This document shows positions 51,188-59,265 of a DNA stretch of 64,000 bases, piece after piece. The stretch's first letter is position 1, and each line of letters starts with the position of its first letter. The stretch is from positions 36,396-100,395 of the forward strand of contig CAZZIP010000009.1 of assembly GCA_964654415.1 (NCBI GenBank), given 5' to 3'. The position numbers and the translations under genes are program-made. This DNA comes from Methylohalobius sp964654415. GTDB lineage: Bacteria; Pseudomonadota; Gammaproteobacteria; Methylococcales; Methylothermaceae. Under the pieces are notes generated by a model. That model was not told where the DNA came from. It searched no databases and saw nothing but the letters and a program-made list of their open reading frames with translations.

Positions 51188-51652
51188 ATGCAGTACGATC
51201 CCGACCGATTTCCCCTCGCCAGCCTGCTGCCCCACACCTCGAATATGCGCCTGGTGGATCGCCTGCTGGCGGTGACCGACGAGGGGGCTACCGCTGCCCT
51301 GACGGTGCGCAACGACGGTCTGTTCTCCCTGGCCGACGGCAGCGTGCCGGTTTGGGTCGGGCTGGAATACATGGCTCAGACCGTAGCTGCCTGGTCCGGC
51401 TATCGCTGTCGCTTGCAGGGGGAGCCGATCCGAGCCGGCCTCTTGTTGGGCACCCGCCGCTTCGACGCCGCCGTGGCGAGATTTACCTGTGGCGCCACCT
51501 TAAGCGTGTGCGTCCAACGGGTATTCGAGGCCGTGGGGGATATGTGCGTGTTCGACTGTGTGATTAAGGGTCCTAAGCCTTTGGCTTGGGCTCGCCTGAA
51601 TGTGCTTCTACCGCCTGATCTTAGGCCGTTCCTCAAGGGGGCTGTGGCATGA
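51188..51652 (+). CDS. Hotdog-fold 3-hydroxyacyl-ACP dehydratase-like (ApeP type)
   Basis: 154 residues; ATG 51188 has a perfect AGGAGG at 51173-51178. FPLASLLPHTSNMRLVDRLL and VPVWVGLEYMAQTVAAWSGY are typical of the ApeP/FabA-like hotdog (His and Glu catalytic pair). In aryl polyene systems ApeP pairs with ApeI to dehydrate beta-hydroxyacyl-ACP during each extension round. First gene of the plus-strand operon. Confidence 0.83.
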   Translation: MQYDPDRFPLASLLPHTSNMRLVDRLLAVTDEGATAALTVRNDGLFSLADGSVPVWVGLEYMAQTVAAWSGYRCRLQGEPIRAGLLLGTRRFDAAVARFTCGATLSVCVQRVFEAVGDMCVFDCVIKGPKPLAWARLNVLLPPDLRPFLKGAVA

Positions 51653-52380
51653 ACCGAGAGACCGTGCTGGTTACCGGCGCAAGCCGAGGGATTGGGCGCG
51701 CTGTTGCCTGCCGCCTGGCGCGCGCTGGGTACGACCTGGTCCTGCACTGCCGTCACCGGCTGGAGTTGCTCGAGGCCTTGGCGGAGGAGTTGCGGCGGCA
51801 GTATGCAATCCAAATCCGCCTGCTCCAGTTCGATCTCGCCGACCGCGAGGGCGCGCGCGCGGCGCTCGAGCACGACATTAAGTCCTATGGAGCTTATTAC
51901 GGCGTGGTCTGTAACGCCGGCTGCAGCCGCGACGCTGCCTTTCCGGCGCTGACCGGAGAGGACTGGGATCAGGTGGTGCACACCAATCTGGACGGTTTCT
52001 TCAACGTCCTGCACCCAGTGATTCTGCCCATGATCCGGCGCCGCCGGCCTGGACGGATCGTCACCCTCGCCTCGGTATCCGGGTTGATCGGCAACCGCGG
52101 CCAAGTCAACTACAGCGCCGCCAAAGCGGGAATCATCGGCGCCACCAAGGCGCTGGCGTTGGAATTGGCCAAGCGCCAGATCACCGTCAACTGCGTGGCG
52201 CCGGGGTTGATCGAGACCGAGATGGTCGAAGGCCTGCCCCTGGAGGAGATCAAAGCGGCAATTCCCCAACGCCGCCTCGGGCGACCCGAGGAGGTGGCCG
52301 GTTTGATCGCGTTTCTCCTGTCCGAGGAAGCCGCCTACATCACCCGTCAGGTGATTGCCGTCAATGGAGGCTTGTGCTGA
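51649..52380 (+). CDS. 3-oxoacyl-ACP reductase (FabG/ApeQ-like SDR)
   Basis: 243 residues. NADP loop VLVTGASRGIGRAVACRLA, catalytic VTLASVSGLIGNRGQVNYSA with Ser, YSAAKAG (Tyr and Lys), and FabG-like VAPGLIETEMVE. Reduces beta-ketoacyl-ACP. ATGA overlap with the dehydratase gene and TGATG overlap with the ketosynthase. Confidence 0.93.
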   Translation: MNRETVLVTGASRGIGRAVACRLARAGYDLVLHCRHRLELLEALAEELRRQYAIQIRLLQFDLADREGARAALEHDIKSYGAYYGVVCNAGCSRDAAFPALTGEDWDQVVHTNLDGFFNVLHPVILPMIRRRRPGRIVTLASVSGLIGNRGQVNYSAAKAGIIGATKALALELAKRQITVNCVAPGLIETEMVEGLPLEEIKAAIPQRRLGRPEEVAGLIAFLLSEEAAYITRQVIAVNGGLC

Positions 52381-53603
52381 TGCGCCGAGTAGTCGTCACC
52401 GGCATGGCGGGAATCTCGGCCCTGGGACACTCCTGGCCGCAGGTACTGGCGAGACTAAAAGCGCAGCGCAATGCCGTAGTCAGGATGCCGGAATTTGCCG
52501 CTTATGAGGGGCTGCACTGCCAACTGGGGGCACCGGTGACCGATTTCGAGCCGCCCGCCCATTACACCCGCAAGCTGACTCGCAGCATGGGAAGGGTGGC
52601 GTTGATGGCGGTGCGCGCCAGCGAGTTGGCCCTAGAAGACGCCGGTCTCTTGGGCGATCCGGTCATCGCTTCTGGCCGGACCGGGGTGGCATACGGTTCC
52701 TCGGTGGGTTCTACCCCAGCCATCGCCGATTTTGGCTACATGTTGCTTAAGCGCAAGCTCGGCGCATTGAACGCCAACACCTATCTGAAGATGATGGGCC
52801 ACACCACTGCAGTCAACGTGGCCCTGTTCTTTCAAGTCAAAGGCCGGATCATCCCGGCGGTGAGTGCCTGCACTTCTGGCAGCCAGGCGATCGGGTTCGC
52901 CTACGAGACGATCAAATGGGGCTTGCAGGAGGTGATGATCGCAGGGGGAGCTGAGGAATTGTGTCCTACCGAAGTGGCGGTGTTCGATACTTTGTATGCG
53001 ACCAGCACCAGGCATCCGCCCGAGGCCACTCCGCGCCCTTTCGACGCTGAGCGCGACGGCCTGGTGCTAGGGGAAGGGGCGTGTACCCTGATCCTTGAGG
53101 AGCGGGCGCGGGCGCTGGCGCGGGGGGCCAAGATCTACGCCGAGGTGATTGGGTTCGGAACCAATACTGACGGCGCTCATGTGACCCAGCCGTCGCAGCT
53201 CACCATGCAGGTGGCGATGGAATTGGCGCTCGCCGATGCCGGCCTGCCGCCACAGGCGATTGGCTATATCAGTGCCCACGGGACGGGCACGCGCCACGGC
53301 GACGTAGCCGAAAGCTGGGCGACTTACGAGGTGTATCGCGACCGGGTGCCGGTCAGCACCCTCAAGAGCTACACCGGCCATACCTTGGGGGCGTGTGGGG
53401 CACTGGAGGCATGGGTGGCGATCGAAATGATGCGAAGCAGTTGGTTTCATCCCAACCTCAACCTCACTGCCATCGATCCCGAATGCGCGCCTTTGGATTA
53501 CATCGTGGGGGAGATGCGGCGCATTGACTGCGAAGCGGTGGCCAGCCACAACTTCGCTTTCGGTGGCATCAACACGGCCTTGATCTTCCGCCGTTATGCT
53601 TAG
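52380..53603 (+). CDS. Beta-ketoacyl-ACP synthase (polyene elongation/initiation type)
   Basis: 407 residues from ATG 52380. The Cys-His-His triad is intact: IPAVSACTSGSQAIGFAYE (Cys164), YISAHGTGTRHGD and SYTGHTLGACGALEAW. FabF-like. A second ketosynthase with a chain-length-factor-like extension is in the minus-strand operon; aryl polyene systems likewise use more than one ketosynthase. This copy may catalyse the first condensation or part of the elongation. Confidence 0.9.
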   Translation: MRRVVVTGMAGISALGHSWPQVLARLKAQRNAVVRMPEFAAYEGLHCQLGAPVTDFEPPAHYTRKLTRSMGRVALMAVRASELALEDAGLLGDPVIASGRTGVAYGSSVGSTPAIADFGYMLLKRKLGALNANTYLKMMGHTTAVNVALFFQVKGRIIPAVSACTSGSQAIGFAYETIKWGLQEVMIAGGAEELCPTEVAVFDTLYATSTRHPPEATPRPFDAERDGLVLGEGACTLILEERARALARGAKIYAEVIGFGTNTDGAHVTQPSQLTMQVAMELALADAGLPPQAIGYISAHGTGTRHGDVAESWATYEVYRDRVPVSTLKSYTGHTLGACGALEAWVAIEMMRSSWFHPNLNLTAIDPECAPLDYIVGEMRRIDCEAVASHNFAFGGINTALIFRRYA

Positions 53604-54414
53604 GTTGCGGCTCGAGGGTTGGCGCGCCTGGCGGCTGCTCGCTACCGCCTTGAGCTATCTGGTTTACGGAGTGGGGGCGCTGCTCCTCTGGTATGGGGTC
53701 TATCCGCTGAGCTGTTGGTGGGTGGCGCAAGCCAAGCGCGCCGAACACGCCCGTTATCTAAGTCACCTCGCGTTCCGGTTTTTCAGCGCTTTTTTGGTAG
53801 CGGTTGGGGTGTGGCGCTATCGGATCGAAGGCGAGGAAAACCTAAGGCGGCCGGGCAGGATCATCGTTGCCAACCACCCCTCGTTTCTGGACATCGTGCT
53901 GTTGTTGGCAAGGGTCGAGAATGCGGTCTGCATCGTCAAACCCAGTCTGGTTTCGCTGCCCTTGGTGGGGCGTCCGATCCGCTGCTGCGGGCATTTGCCC
54001 GCCGTCGACGCGCCGACCTTGGTGGCCGAGGCGGTCAGGGTTTTGCAGACGGGGGCCTGTTTGATCCTGTTTCCCCAGGGAACCCGGACACCTCCGGGAA
54101 GCGAGATTCGGTTTCAGCGCAGCGCAGCCCGCATCGCTCTGGAAGCGGATTCCCCGGTGGTGCCGGTGTATTTTGCTTATCGCCCGCTGCTGCTAGGGAA
54201 GTATCAGCGTTGGTATCATGTGCCCAAGCTCAGGCCCCTGGTCGAGGTGACGGTCGGGGAGGAGATGCGACCGCACGAGATAGCCGGGGGACTGCCGATT
54301 TCCATGGCCAGCCGGCGACTGAGCCGCCATATTGAGGCCCATTTCAACGCTTTGGAAAAACGCCATGGATTCGTTAGAGAGAGAGCTGAAACAACTGGTC
54401 ATCGAGATCTTTGA
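53596..54414 (+). CDS. 1-acylglycerol-3-phosphate-type acyltransferase (PlsC family)
   Basis: 272 residues, N-terminal TM segment (ALSYLVYGVGALLLWYGVYP). Acyltransferase blocks: GRIIVANHPSFLDIVLLLAR (HX4D variant NHPSFLD), LILFPQGTRTPPGSEIRFQR and SPVVPVYFAY. In aryl polyene clusters such proteins link the chain to a lipid anchor. The 3' end overlaps the first carrier protein gene by 50 bases. Confidence 0.88.
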   Translation: MLRLRLEGWRAWRLLATALSYLVYGVGALLLWYGVYPLSCWWVAQAKRAEHARYLSHLAFRFFSAFLVAVGVWRYRIEGEENLRRPGRIIVANHPSFLDIVLLLARVENAVCIVKPSLVSLPLVGRPIRCCGHLPAVDAPTLVAEAVRVLQTGACLILFPQGTRTPPGSEIRFQRSAARIALEADSPVVPVYFAYRPLLLGKYQRWYHVPKLRPLVEVTVGEEMRPHEIAGGLPISMASRRLSRHIEAHFNALEKRHGFVRERAETTGHRDL

Positions 54415-54625
54415 CCTGGAAGGTCTGACTCCTGAGGCGATCGACAACCACGCGCCCCTGTTTGGCGCCGGCCTTGGCCTAGATTCCATCGATGCGCTAG
54501 AATTGGGATTGGCTTTGAAACAACGCTACGGGATCAGGATCAACCAGGAAACGCCCAAAGCTCGGGAGATCTTCGCCTCCATCGCCGACCTGGCTGAATT
54601 CATCCGCCGTACCCGCGCATCATGA
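54365..54625 (+). CDS. Acyl carrier protein 1
   Basis: 86 residues from ATG 54365; the open frame to 54332 lies in the acyltransferase gene. 4'-phosphopantetheine site FGAGLGLDSIDALELGLALK. One of two tandem carriers, as with ApeE/ApeF in aryl polyene systems. Confidence 0.9.
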   Translation: MDSLERELKQLVIEIFDLEGLTPEAIDNHAPLFGAGLGLDSIDALELGLALKQRYGIRINQETPKAREIFASIADLAEFIRRTRAS

Positions 54626-54867
54626 AAGACCAGGACGAGATTTTTGCCGCGCTGCGCCAGTTGCTCGAGGAAATGTTCGAAATCGATCCTGCGCAGGTTG
54701 GACTCGACACAACCTTCCGCGAGCTCGACATAGACAGTATCGACGCAGTGGACCTGATGGTGCGCCTGCACGAGATCACTGGCAAACGCATTCGTCCGGA
54801 AGAATTCAAGGGGATTGTCACGGTCGGGGACGTGGTGACGATCATCCAGCGGATGCAGGTTGCGTGA
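54622..54867 (+). CDS. Acyl carrier protein 2
   Basis: 81 residues, ATGA-coupled to the first carrier gene. Attachment site RELDIDSIDAVDLMVRLHEI. In related clusters one carrier holds the aryl starter and the other the growing chain; which is which cannot be decided here. Confidence 0.9.
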   Translation: MKDQDEIFAALRQLLEEMFEIDPAQVGLDTTFRELDIDSIDAVDLMVRLHEITGKRIRPEEFKGIVTVGDVVTIIQRMQVA

Positions 54868-54875
54868 TTTAAGCC

Positions 54876-55424
54876 ATGACGATCCGGCAGATTGCATGGG
54901 CGGCAGGCTGGCTGTTGCTCCTAGCCTATCCGCTGCTGATTTATTTTTGGCTGTACCGCCTCGACTCCCGCTGGCTGCTTGCGGGGCTGGTTGTGCTCCT
55001 GCTGATGCGCGTCTGGTGGGCTGGCTGGGGGCCGGTCAGGTGGGGGCCGGCGCTGATGGCCTTGGGCTTGATGGCTTTCGGGCAGGAACGATCCGTCATG
55101 CTCTATCCGGTCTTGATCAATGGTTTCTTTCTGGCCTGGTTTGCGGCCTCGCTGATTCGCCCGCCGACGGTGGTCGAGCGCCTGGCGCGCCTTGCGGACC
55201 CCGCGTTTCCCCCGCAAGGGGTCCGCTATACGCGCCGGGTGACTTGGGTGTGGTGTGGATTTTTCTTCCTCAACGGAACCCTCGCTGCGGTCACGGCAGG
55301 CATCGGAGACCTTAAGCTGTGGACCTGGTATAATGGTTTTTTGGCCTACCTTCTGATGGGCCTTTTGATGCTCGGGGAATATCTGCTCAGGCGGTGGGTA
55401 ATGCGGACTGGCAGCCATGCCTGA
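54876..55424 (+). CDS. COG4648-type membrane protein of polyene cluster
   Basis: 182 residues with about five or six TM helices, starting AWAAGWLLLLAYPLLIYFWL and containing QERSVMLYPVLINGFFLAWF, then RPPTVVERLARLADPAFPPQ and TWVWCGFFFLNGTLAA. Resembles the septation-protein-like membrane family found in aryl polyene operons. Function unknown. Overlaps the next gene by 8 bases. Confidence 0.8.
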   Translation: MTIRQIAWAAGWLLLLAYPLLIYFWLYRLDSRWLLAGLVVLLLMRVWWAGWGPVRWGPALMALGLMAFGQERSVMLYPVLINGFFLAWFAASLIRPPTVVERLARLADPAFPPQGVRYTRRVTWVWCGFFFLNGTLAAVTAGIGDLKLWTWYNGFLAYLLMGLLMLGEYLLRRWVMRTGSHA

Positions 55425-55773
55425 AGCGATCGTCTGGCCTAGGATCTGCTGGCGCGAGCGAGATTGCGAAACCCTGACTTTGGGGCTGGAGCTGCCACCG
55501 GAACTTGCCTATTTCAAAGGGCATTTTGCCGATTGCCCGATTTTGCCTGGAGTGGTCCAGATCCACTGGGCGGCGCTTTTTTTCCTGGGCGAGTTCGAAC
55601 CGGCTCTGGTGCTCGAGCGCATGGAGGTGATCAAGTTCAAGCGCCTTCTGTTGCCGGATATGGCGGTGAGGTTGCGGCTGGATTACGATCGCGCCCGCCA
55701 GCGCCTTAAGTTTTGCTATTTCACCGGCGCGTCGGAGAGCAGTTCGGGCCGGCTTTACTGGGCAAGACCGTGA
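55417..55773 (+). CDS. FabZ/ApeI-like hotdog dehydratase
   Basis: 118 residues. The FabZ-type catalytic helix region is AYFKGHFADCPILPGVVQIH (HF and later residue for dehydration). Partner of the ApeP-like protein in the dehydration step. GTGA overlap with the glycosyltransferase. Confidence 0.85.
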   Translation: MPEAIVWPRICWRERDCETLTLGLELPPELAYFKGHFADCPILPGVVQIHWAALFFLGEFEPALVLERMEVIKFKRLLLPDMAVRLRLDYDRARQRLKFCYFTGASESSSGRLYWARP

Positions 55774-56510
55774 GCTTTAATCCCTGTGCGGTGATCCCGG
55801 TATACAACCACAGCGCCGCCCTGGGGACGATTGTGGCGCACTTGCATGAGCGCGGGCTTTTCTGCCTGCTGGTGGACGACGGCAGCGCGCCGCCGCACGC
55901 TGAGGTGATCCGCTCCTTGCGCGGCGCCGGAATCGAGGTGCTCACCCATGCTCGTAACCGCGGCAAAGGGGCGGCGGTCAAGACTGGCTTAAGAGCGGCC
56001 TGGGAGCGTGGGTTCAGCCATGCCCTACAGATCGACGCCGATGGCCAGCACGATCTGAACGATGTGGAAGCCTTCCTCGCCCAGGCGCGTGCCCACCCGC
56101 AGGCGGTGATCTGCGGCCAGCCGCAATTCGACGCCTCGATCCCCAAAGCTCGCTACTTCAGCCGCTATCTGACCCATGTGTGGGTGTGGATCAATACCTG
56201 CTCTTTCGCCATCCCCGACGCGATGTGCGGCTTTCGGATCTATCCCCTGGCCCAGGTGATCCCCTTGTTGGCGCAGGAGGGGCTAGGCGAGCGCATGGAC
56301 TTCGACATCGAGATCCTGGTGCGCCTCAACTGGCTGGGGGTGGCGCTGGTCTGGCTGCCGACCCGAGTCCAGTATCCCCCAGGCGGGGTCTCCCACTTCC
56401 GGCCAGTGCTGGACAACTGGTGCATCAGCCGCATGCACGCGCGCCTGTTTTTCGGTATGCTGCGCCGTAGACTTTTCAAATTGGCCCGAAGTGCTCATGG
56501 GCGCAGCTAA
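55770..56510 (+). CDS. GT2-family glycosyltransferase
   Basis: 246 residues from GTG 55770. NPCAVIPVYNHSAALGTIVA, LLVDDGSAPP, LTHARNRGKGAAVKTGLRAA and the metal-binding LQIDADGQHDLNDVEAF define GT2 (DPM1/DolP-mannose-synthase-like). No TM helices. In aryl polyene clusters a GT2 gene commonly precedes the acyltransferase, suggesting the head group is glycosylated. Confidence 0.87.
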   Translation: MSFNPCAVIPVYNHSAALGTIVAHLHERGLFCLLVDDGSAPPHAEVIRSLRGAGIEVLTHARNRGKGAAVKTGLRAAWERGFSHALQIDADGQHDLNDVEAFLAQARAHPQAVICGQPQFDASIPKARYFSRYLTHVWVWINTCSFAIPDAMCGFRIYPLAQVIPLLAQEGLGERMDFDIEILVRLNWLGVALVWLPTRVQYPPGGVSHFRPVLDNWCISRMHARLFFGMLRRRLFKLARSAHGRS

Positions 56511-57432
56511 CGCTACTCACTGGGCGAGAATAGAAGAGCGGGGCCTCCTATGGGGGATGCGCTTTTTGCTTTGGATATATCTGCTCCTAGGGCGGCCGTT
56601 CTTCCGCCTGTTTCTGTATCCGGTGGTAGGCTATTACTTCCTTACCAACTCCGTGGCCCGATCTGCCTCGCGCGACTACCTCCGCCGCCTTAACCGCTTT
56701 GCCCCGCAGTTGGGGTTGGACGGCAGGCTGGGGCACAGCTACCGCCATTTTTTGCGCTTTGCCGAATGTCTGCTAGATAAGATCTTGGTCTGGATGGGGC
56801 GGTTTGCGACCGAATCGGTCCTTTTCCCCAATCGGCAGGCGTTTTTGGAGCTCCTGGAGAGCGGCCGGGGAGCTCTGCTCATCACCGCTCATTTGGGAAA
56901 TCTTGAGGTGAGCCGGGCGCTGGCCGACGCCAGGCGCCAGCTTAAGCTCAACATCCTGGTCCATACCAAGCACGCCAGAAAGTTCAACCGCCTGCTTGCA
57001 AGCGTGGACCGCGCTCACCGGATGACCTTGATCCAGGTCACCGAACTCACCCCGGCGGTGGCGATCCAGCTCCACGATAAGGTTCAGGCGGGGGAGTTTG
57101 TGGTCCTAGTGGGGGATAGGATTCCGGTAGCGAGCCAGGCGCGGGTGGTGAAGGTGGCGTTCCTTGGAGAAGAAGCGGCGTTTCCTCAGGGGCCTTATCT
57201 TTTGGCCCACCTGCTGCAATGTCCGGTCTATACCCTGTTTTGCTATCGGGGCCAGGACGGGCGCTACTGGATCCACTTCGATCACTTCGCCGAGCGTATT
57301 TGCTTGCCGCGCCAACCGGCGGCGCGAGAGGAACTCATTAGGGAGTACGCGCAGCGGTTCGCGCAGCGGCTCCAGCACCACTGCCTGCAGGCGCCGCTTG
57401 AGTGGTTCAACTTCTATCCGTTCTGGGGATGA
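56497..57432 (+). CDS. LpxL/HtrB-like lysophospholipid acyltransferase
   Basis: 311 residues from ATG 56497 (a GTG at 56491 is possible). N-terminal TM segment (GMRFLLWIYLLLGRPFFRLF), then GRGALLITAHLGNLEVSRAL, a clear HX4[DE] block, and EFVVLVGDRIP. Family members add acyl chains to lipid A or glycolipids; here it may anchor the polyene to a glycolipid. The start overlaps the glycosyltransferase end. Confidence 0.85.
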   Translation: MGAANATHWARIEERGLLWGMRFLLWIYLLLGRPFFRLFLYPVVGYYFLTNSVARSASRDYLRRLNRFAPQLGLDGRLGHSYRHFLRFAECLLDKILVWMGRFATESVLFPNRQAFLELLESGRGALLITAHLGNLEVSRALADARRQLKLNILVHTKHARKFNRLLASVDRAHRMTLIQVTELTPAVAIQLHDKVQAGEFVVLVGDRIPVASQARVVKVAFLGEEAAFPQGPYLLAHLLQCPVYTLFCYRGQDGRYWIHFDHFAERICLPRQPAAREELIREYAQRFAQRLQHHCLQAPLEWFNFYPFWG

Positions 57433-57872
57433 GCCTGATACCGGTCGAGGACTTGCCAAGGTGCGAGCTGACCTTCACCGTGCCGTTTTTCGATGTGGAC
57501 ATGCTGGGGGTGGTCTGGCACGGCCATTACGCCAAGTATTTCGAACTTGCCCGCTGTGCCTTGCTGGAGCGGATCGATTATGGCTATCTGACCATGCGCG
57601 CGACTGGCTACGTCTGGCCGGTGGTGGACCTCAAGGTCCGCTATCTGGCTCCTGCCCGCTTCGGGCAAGCGCTCAAAGTCAGCGCCGTGCTCAAGGAATA
57701 CGAGTATCGGATGAAGATCGCCTACGAGGTTTACGCTGCCGATTCGGGGATCAAGCTCGCCCGTGGGACCACAATCCAGGTTCCGGTGGCACTGGCGAGC
57801 GGGGAATTGTGCTTTGGCTCCCCGCAGGTATTTTTGGACAAGCTCAAAGCGTTCGCCGCTGCGCGGAGTTGA
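57429..57872 (+). CDS. Acyl thioesterase (4HBT/YbgC-like hotdog)
   Basis: 147 residues from ATG 57429 (ATGA overlap). The active-site signature is VPFFDVDMLGVVWHGHYAKY with FELARCALLERIDYGY (Asp of DxxxxGVVWHGxY, Tyr and Glu). Would release or edit acyl-ACP. It is the last gene of the plus-strand operon; the next genes are convergent. Confidence 0.87.
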   Translation: MSLIPVEDLPRCELTFTVPFFDVDMLGVVWHGHYAKYFELARCALLERIDYGYLTMRATGYVWPVVDLKVRYLAPARFGQALKVSAVLKEYEYRMKIAYEVYAADSGIKLARGTTIQVPVALASGELCFGSPQVFLDKLKAFAAARS

Positions 57873-57880
57873 GTTCCCGA

Positions 57881-58045
57881 TCACAGCTGGAGCTGGATCC
57901 GGTCTGCTCGAGGCAGGCCGAAGTCTTTTCCAAACCCAGCCGCCTCGATCAGCGCCGCAAAATGCCGGCTGCGGTGGGTGAGGCAACAAGCAGCCAGCAT
58001 CAGTTCCAGTTCGCGGCGGGGGACGGAGCGCATGAGATTTTTCAC
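57881..58045 (-). CDS. Possible 54-residue protein coupled to the flavoprotein gene
   Basis: The flavoprotein stop TGA (58042-58044) overlaps a GTG at 58043-58045, the same GTGA coupling used elsewhere here. The product is MKNLMRSVPRRELELMLAAC then CLTHRSRHFAALIEAAGFGK, mostly helical and basic, ending DRIQLQL. No family is recognised. It could also be a chance frame or the residue of a longer gene. It ends 8 bases from the convergent thioesterase gene. Confidence 0.4.
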   Translation of the reverse strand: MKNLMRSVPRRELELMLAACCLTHRSRHFAALIEAAGFGKDFGLPRADRIQLQL

Positions 58046-59265
58046 CAATTCAAAATCGACTCCGTTGGTAGCGGTGTCCCCTTGGCGGCAAACCGCCCGC
58101 GCAGCAGGGTCTCCTGCCAGGGATTTGCTTCCTGCCACAGGTTCCCAGCCAGAAGTTCAGCGATGGCCTGCTTGATCTCGGCGTCGCGGTGGGCTTCGAA
58201 AAACACGTTGTGGACCAGATCCGATTGATAGAAGCGCTCGACAAAGGCGTACATGGTGTTGAATCCCAAGGCGTGGTTGTGGTCGTCTGGGCGGTGCAGG
58301 TCGGGGTCGGCCTCGCAGCCGGCAGCCAGCCCCTGGTGGATGCGGTCGGCGGCGCGGGCGGCGCCCGTGAGGGCCAAGAATACCCCAGAGGAAAACACTG
58401 GGTCGAGAAAGCCGGCGGCATCGCCGACGCTGATAAAGCGCTGGCCGTAGCGGTGGTGGTTGAGGTAGCTGAAATTGGCTTCCGAACGCAGCGGCCAAAG
58501 CTGAGGGGCGCCCTCAAGCAGCTTACTCAGTCTAGGAGAGGCATTTAAATATTGCTGATACAGCCGCTCCGCCGATGTTCCGGTGGGTTTTTTTCCGCCT
58601 ACCACCAGGCCGACGCTGACCCGCTTCCCGGCCAGGGGGATGACCCACCACCAGCCGATGTCCACCACCAGCACCCAGATGTTGCCGGTAGCGTAAAGTT
58701 CCTCCGCCAAGGGTCCCTGGACCGGGCCGAAATGGCTGTAAAGGGCGAACCGGCCGAGAGTGGTCAGTCGCTCCAAGGTGCGCGCCGCGCGACCCATCAG
58801 GGCGCTGCGGCCGGTGGCATCGACCAGATAGCGGGCGCGGAAAGGACCTTCGGGGGTGGTCACCCGAATCGCGTCTTGGCTGCACTCCACCCCGGTCACT
58901 GGACATTCCTGGCGGGTTTCAACTCCGTGGCGGCGGGCATTGTCGAACAATAAGGTGTCGAATGTAGAGCGCTCCAATTGCACCGCCCGGTGCTCACCGC
59001 TGAGCTGAAAGAACATCTCTTGGCCTTGCGCCTCGTCGATGAACACCGCGCCGGACTTGAACACGTTGCCTTCGTGCCAGTCCAGCCCCAGCCGCCGAAC
59101 TACCGGCTCGCTGTAGGGCAGCATCGACTCGCCGATGTGGAAGCGGGGATGGCTTCCCTTCTCGAGCAGTAATACTCGGTGGCCGTGCTGGGCCAGCAGG
59201 GTGGCGGCGGTCGAACCGGCCGGCCCGCCGCCAGCGACGATTACGTCATAATCGTAGTTTTTCAT
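58042..59265 (-). CDS. FAD-dependent oxidoreductase (tryptophan halogenase/geranylgeranyl-reductase type)
   Basis: 407 residues from ATG 59265 with AGGAGAG upstream. YDVIVAGGGPAGSTAATLLA is the FAD loop, with LLLEKGSHPRFHIGESMLPY the halogenase-like GES motif region and RYGQRFISVGDAAGFLDPVF the second FAD motif. The WxWxIP element of true flavin halogenases is replaced by GWWWVIPLAGK, so it is close to a halogenase, but hydroxylase or reductase activity is possible. Similar genes occur in aryl polyene clusters. Confidence 0.85.
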   Translation of the reverse strand: MKNYDYDVIVAGGGPAGSTAATLLAQHGHRVLLLEKGSHPRFHIGESMLPYSEPVVRRLGLDWHEGNVFKSGAVFIDEAQGQEMFFQLSGEHRAVQLERSTFDTLLFDNARRHGVETRQECPVTGVECSQDAIRVTTPEGPFRARYLVDATGRSALMGRAARTLERLTTLGRFALYSHFGPVQGPLAEELYATGNIWVLVVDIGWWWVIPLAGKRVSVGLVVGGKKPTGTSAERLYQQYLNASPRLSKLLEGAPQLWPLRSEANFSYLNHHRYGQRFISVGDAAGFLDPVFSSGVFLALTGAARAADRIHQGLAAGCEADPDLHRPDDHNHALGFNTMYAFVERFYQSDLVHNVFFEAHRDAEIKQAIAELLAGNLWQEANPWQETLLRGRFAAKGTPLPTESILNW

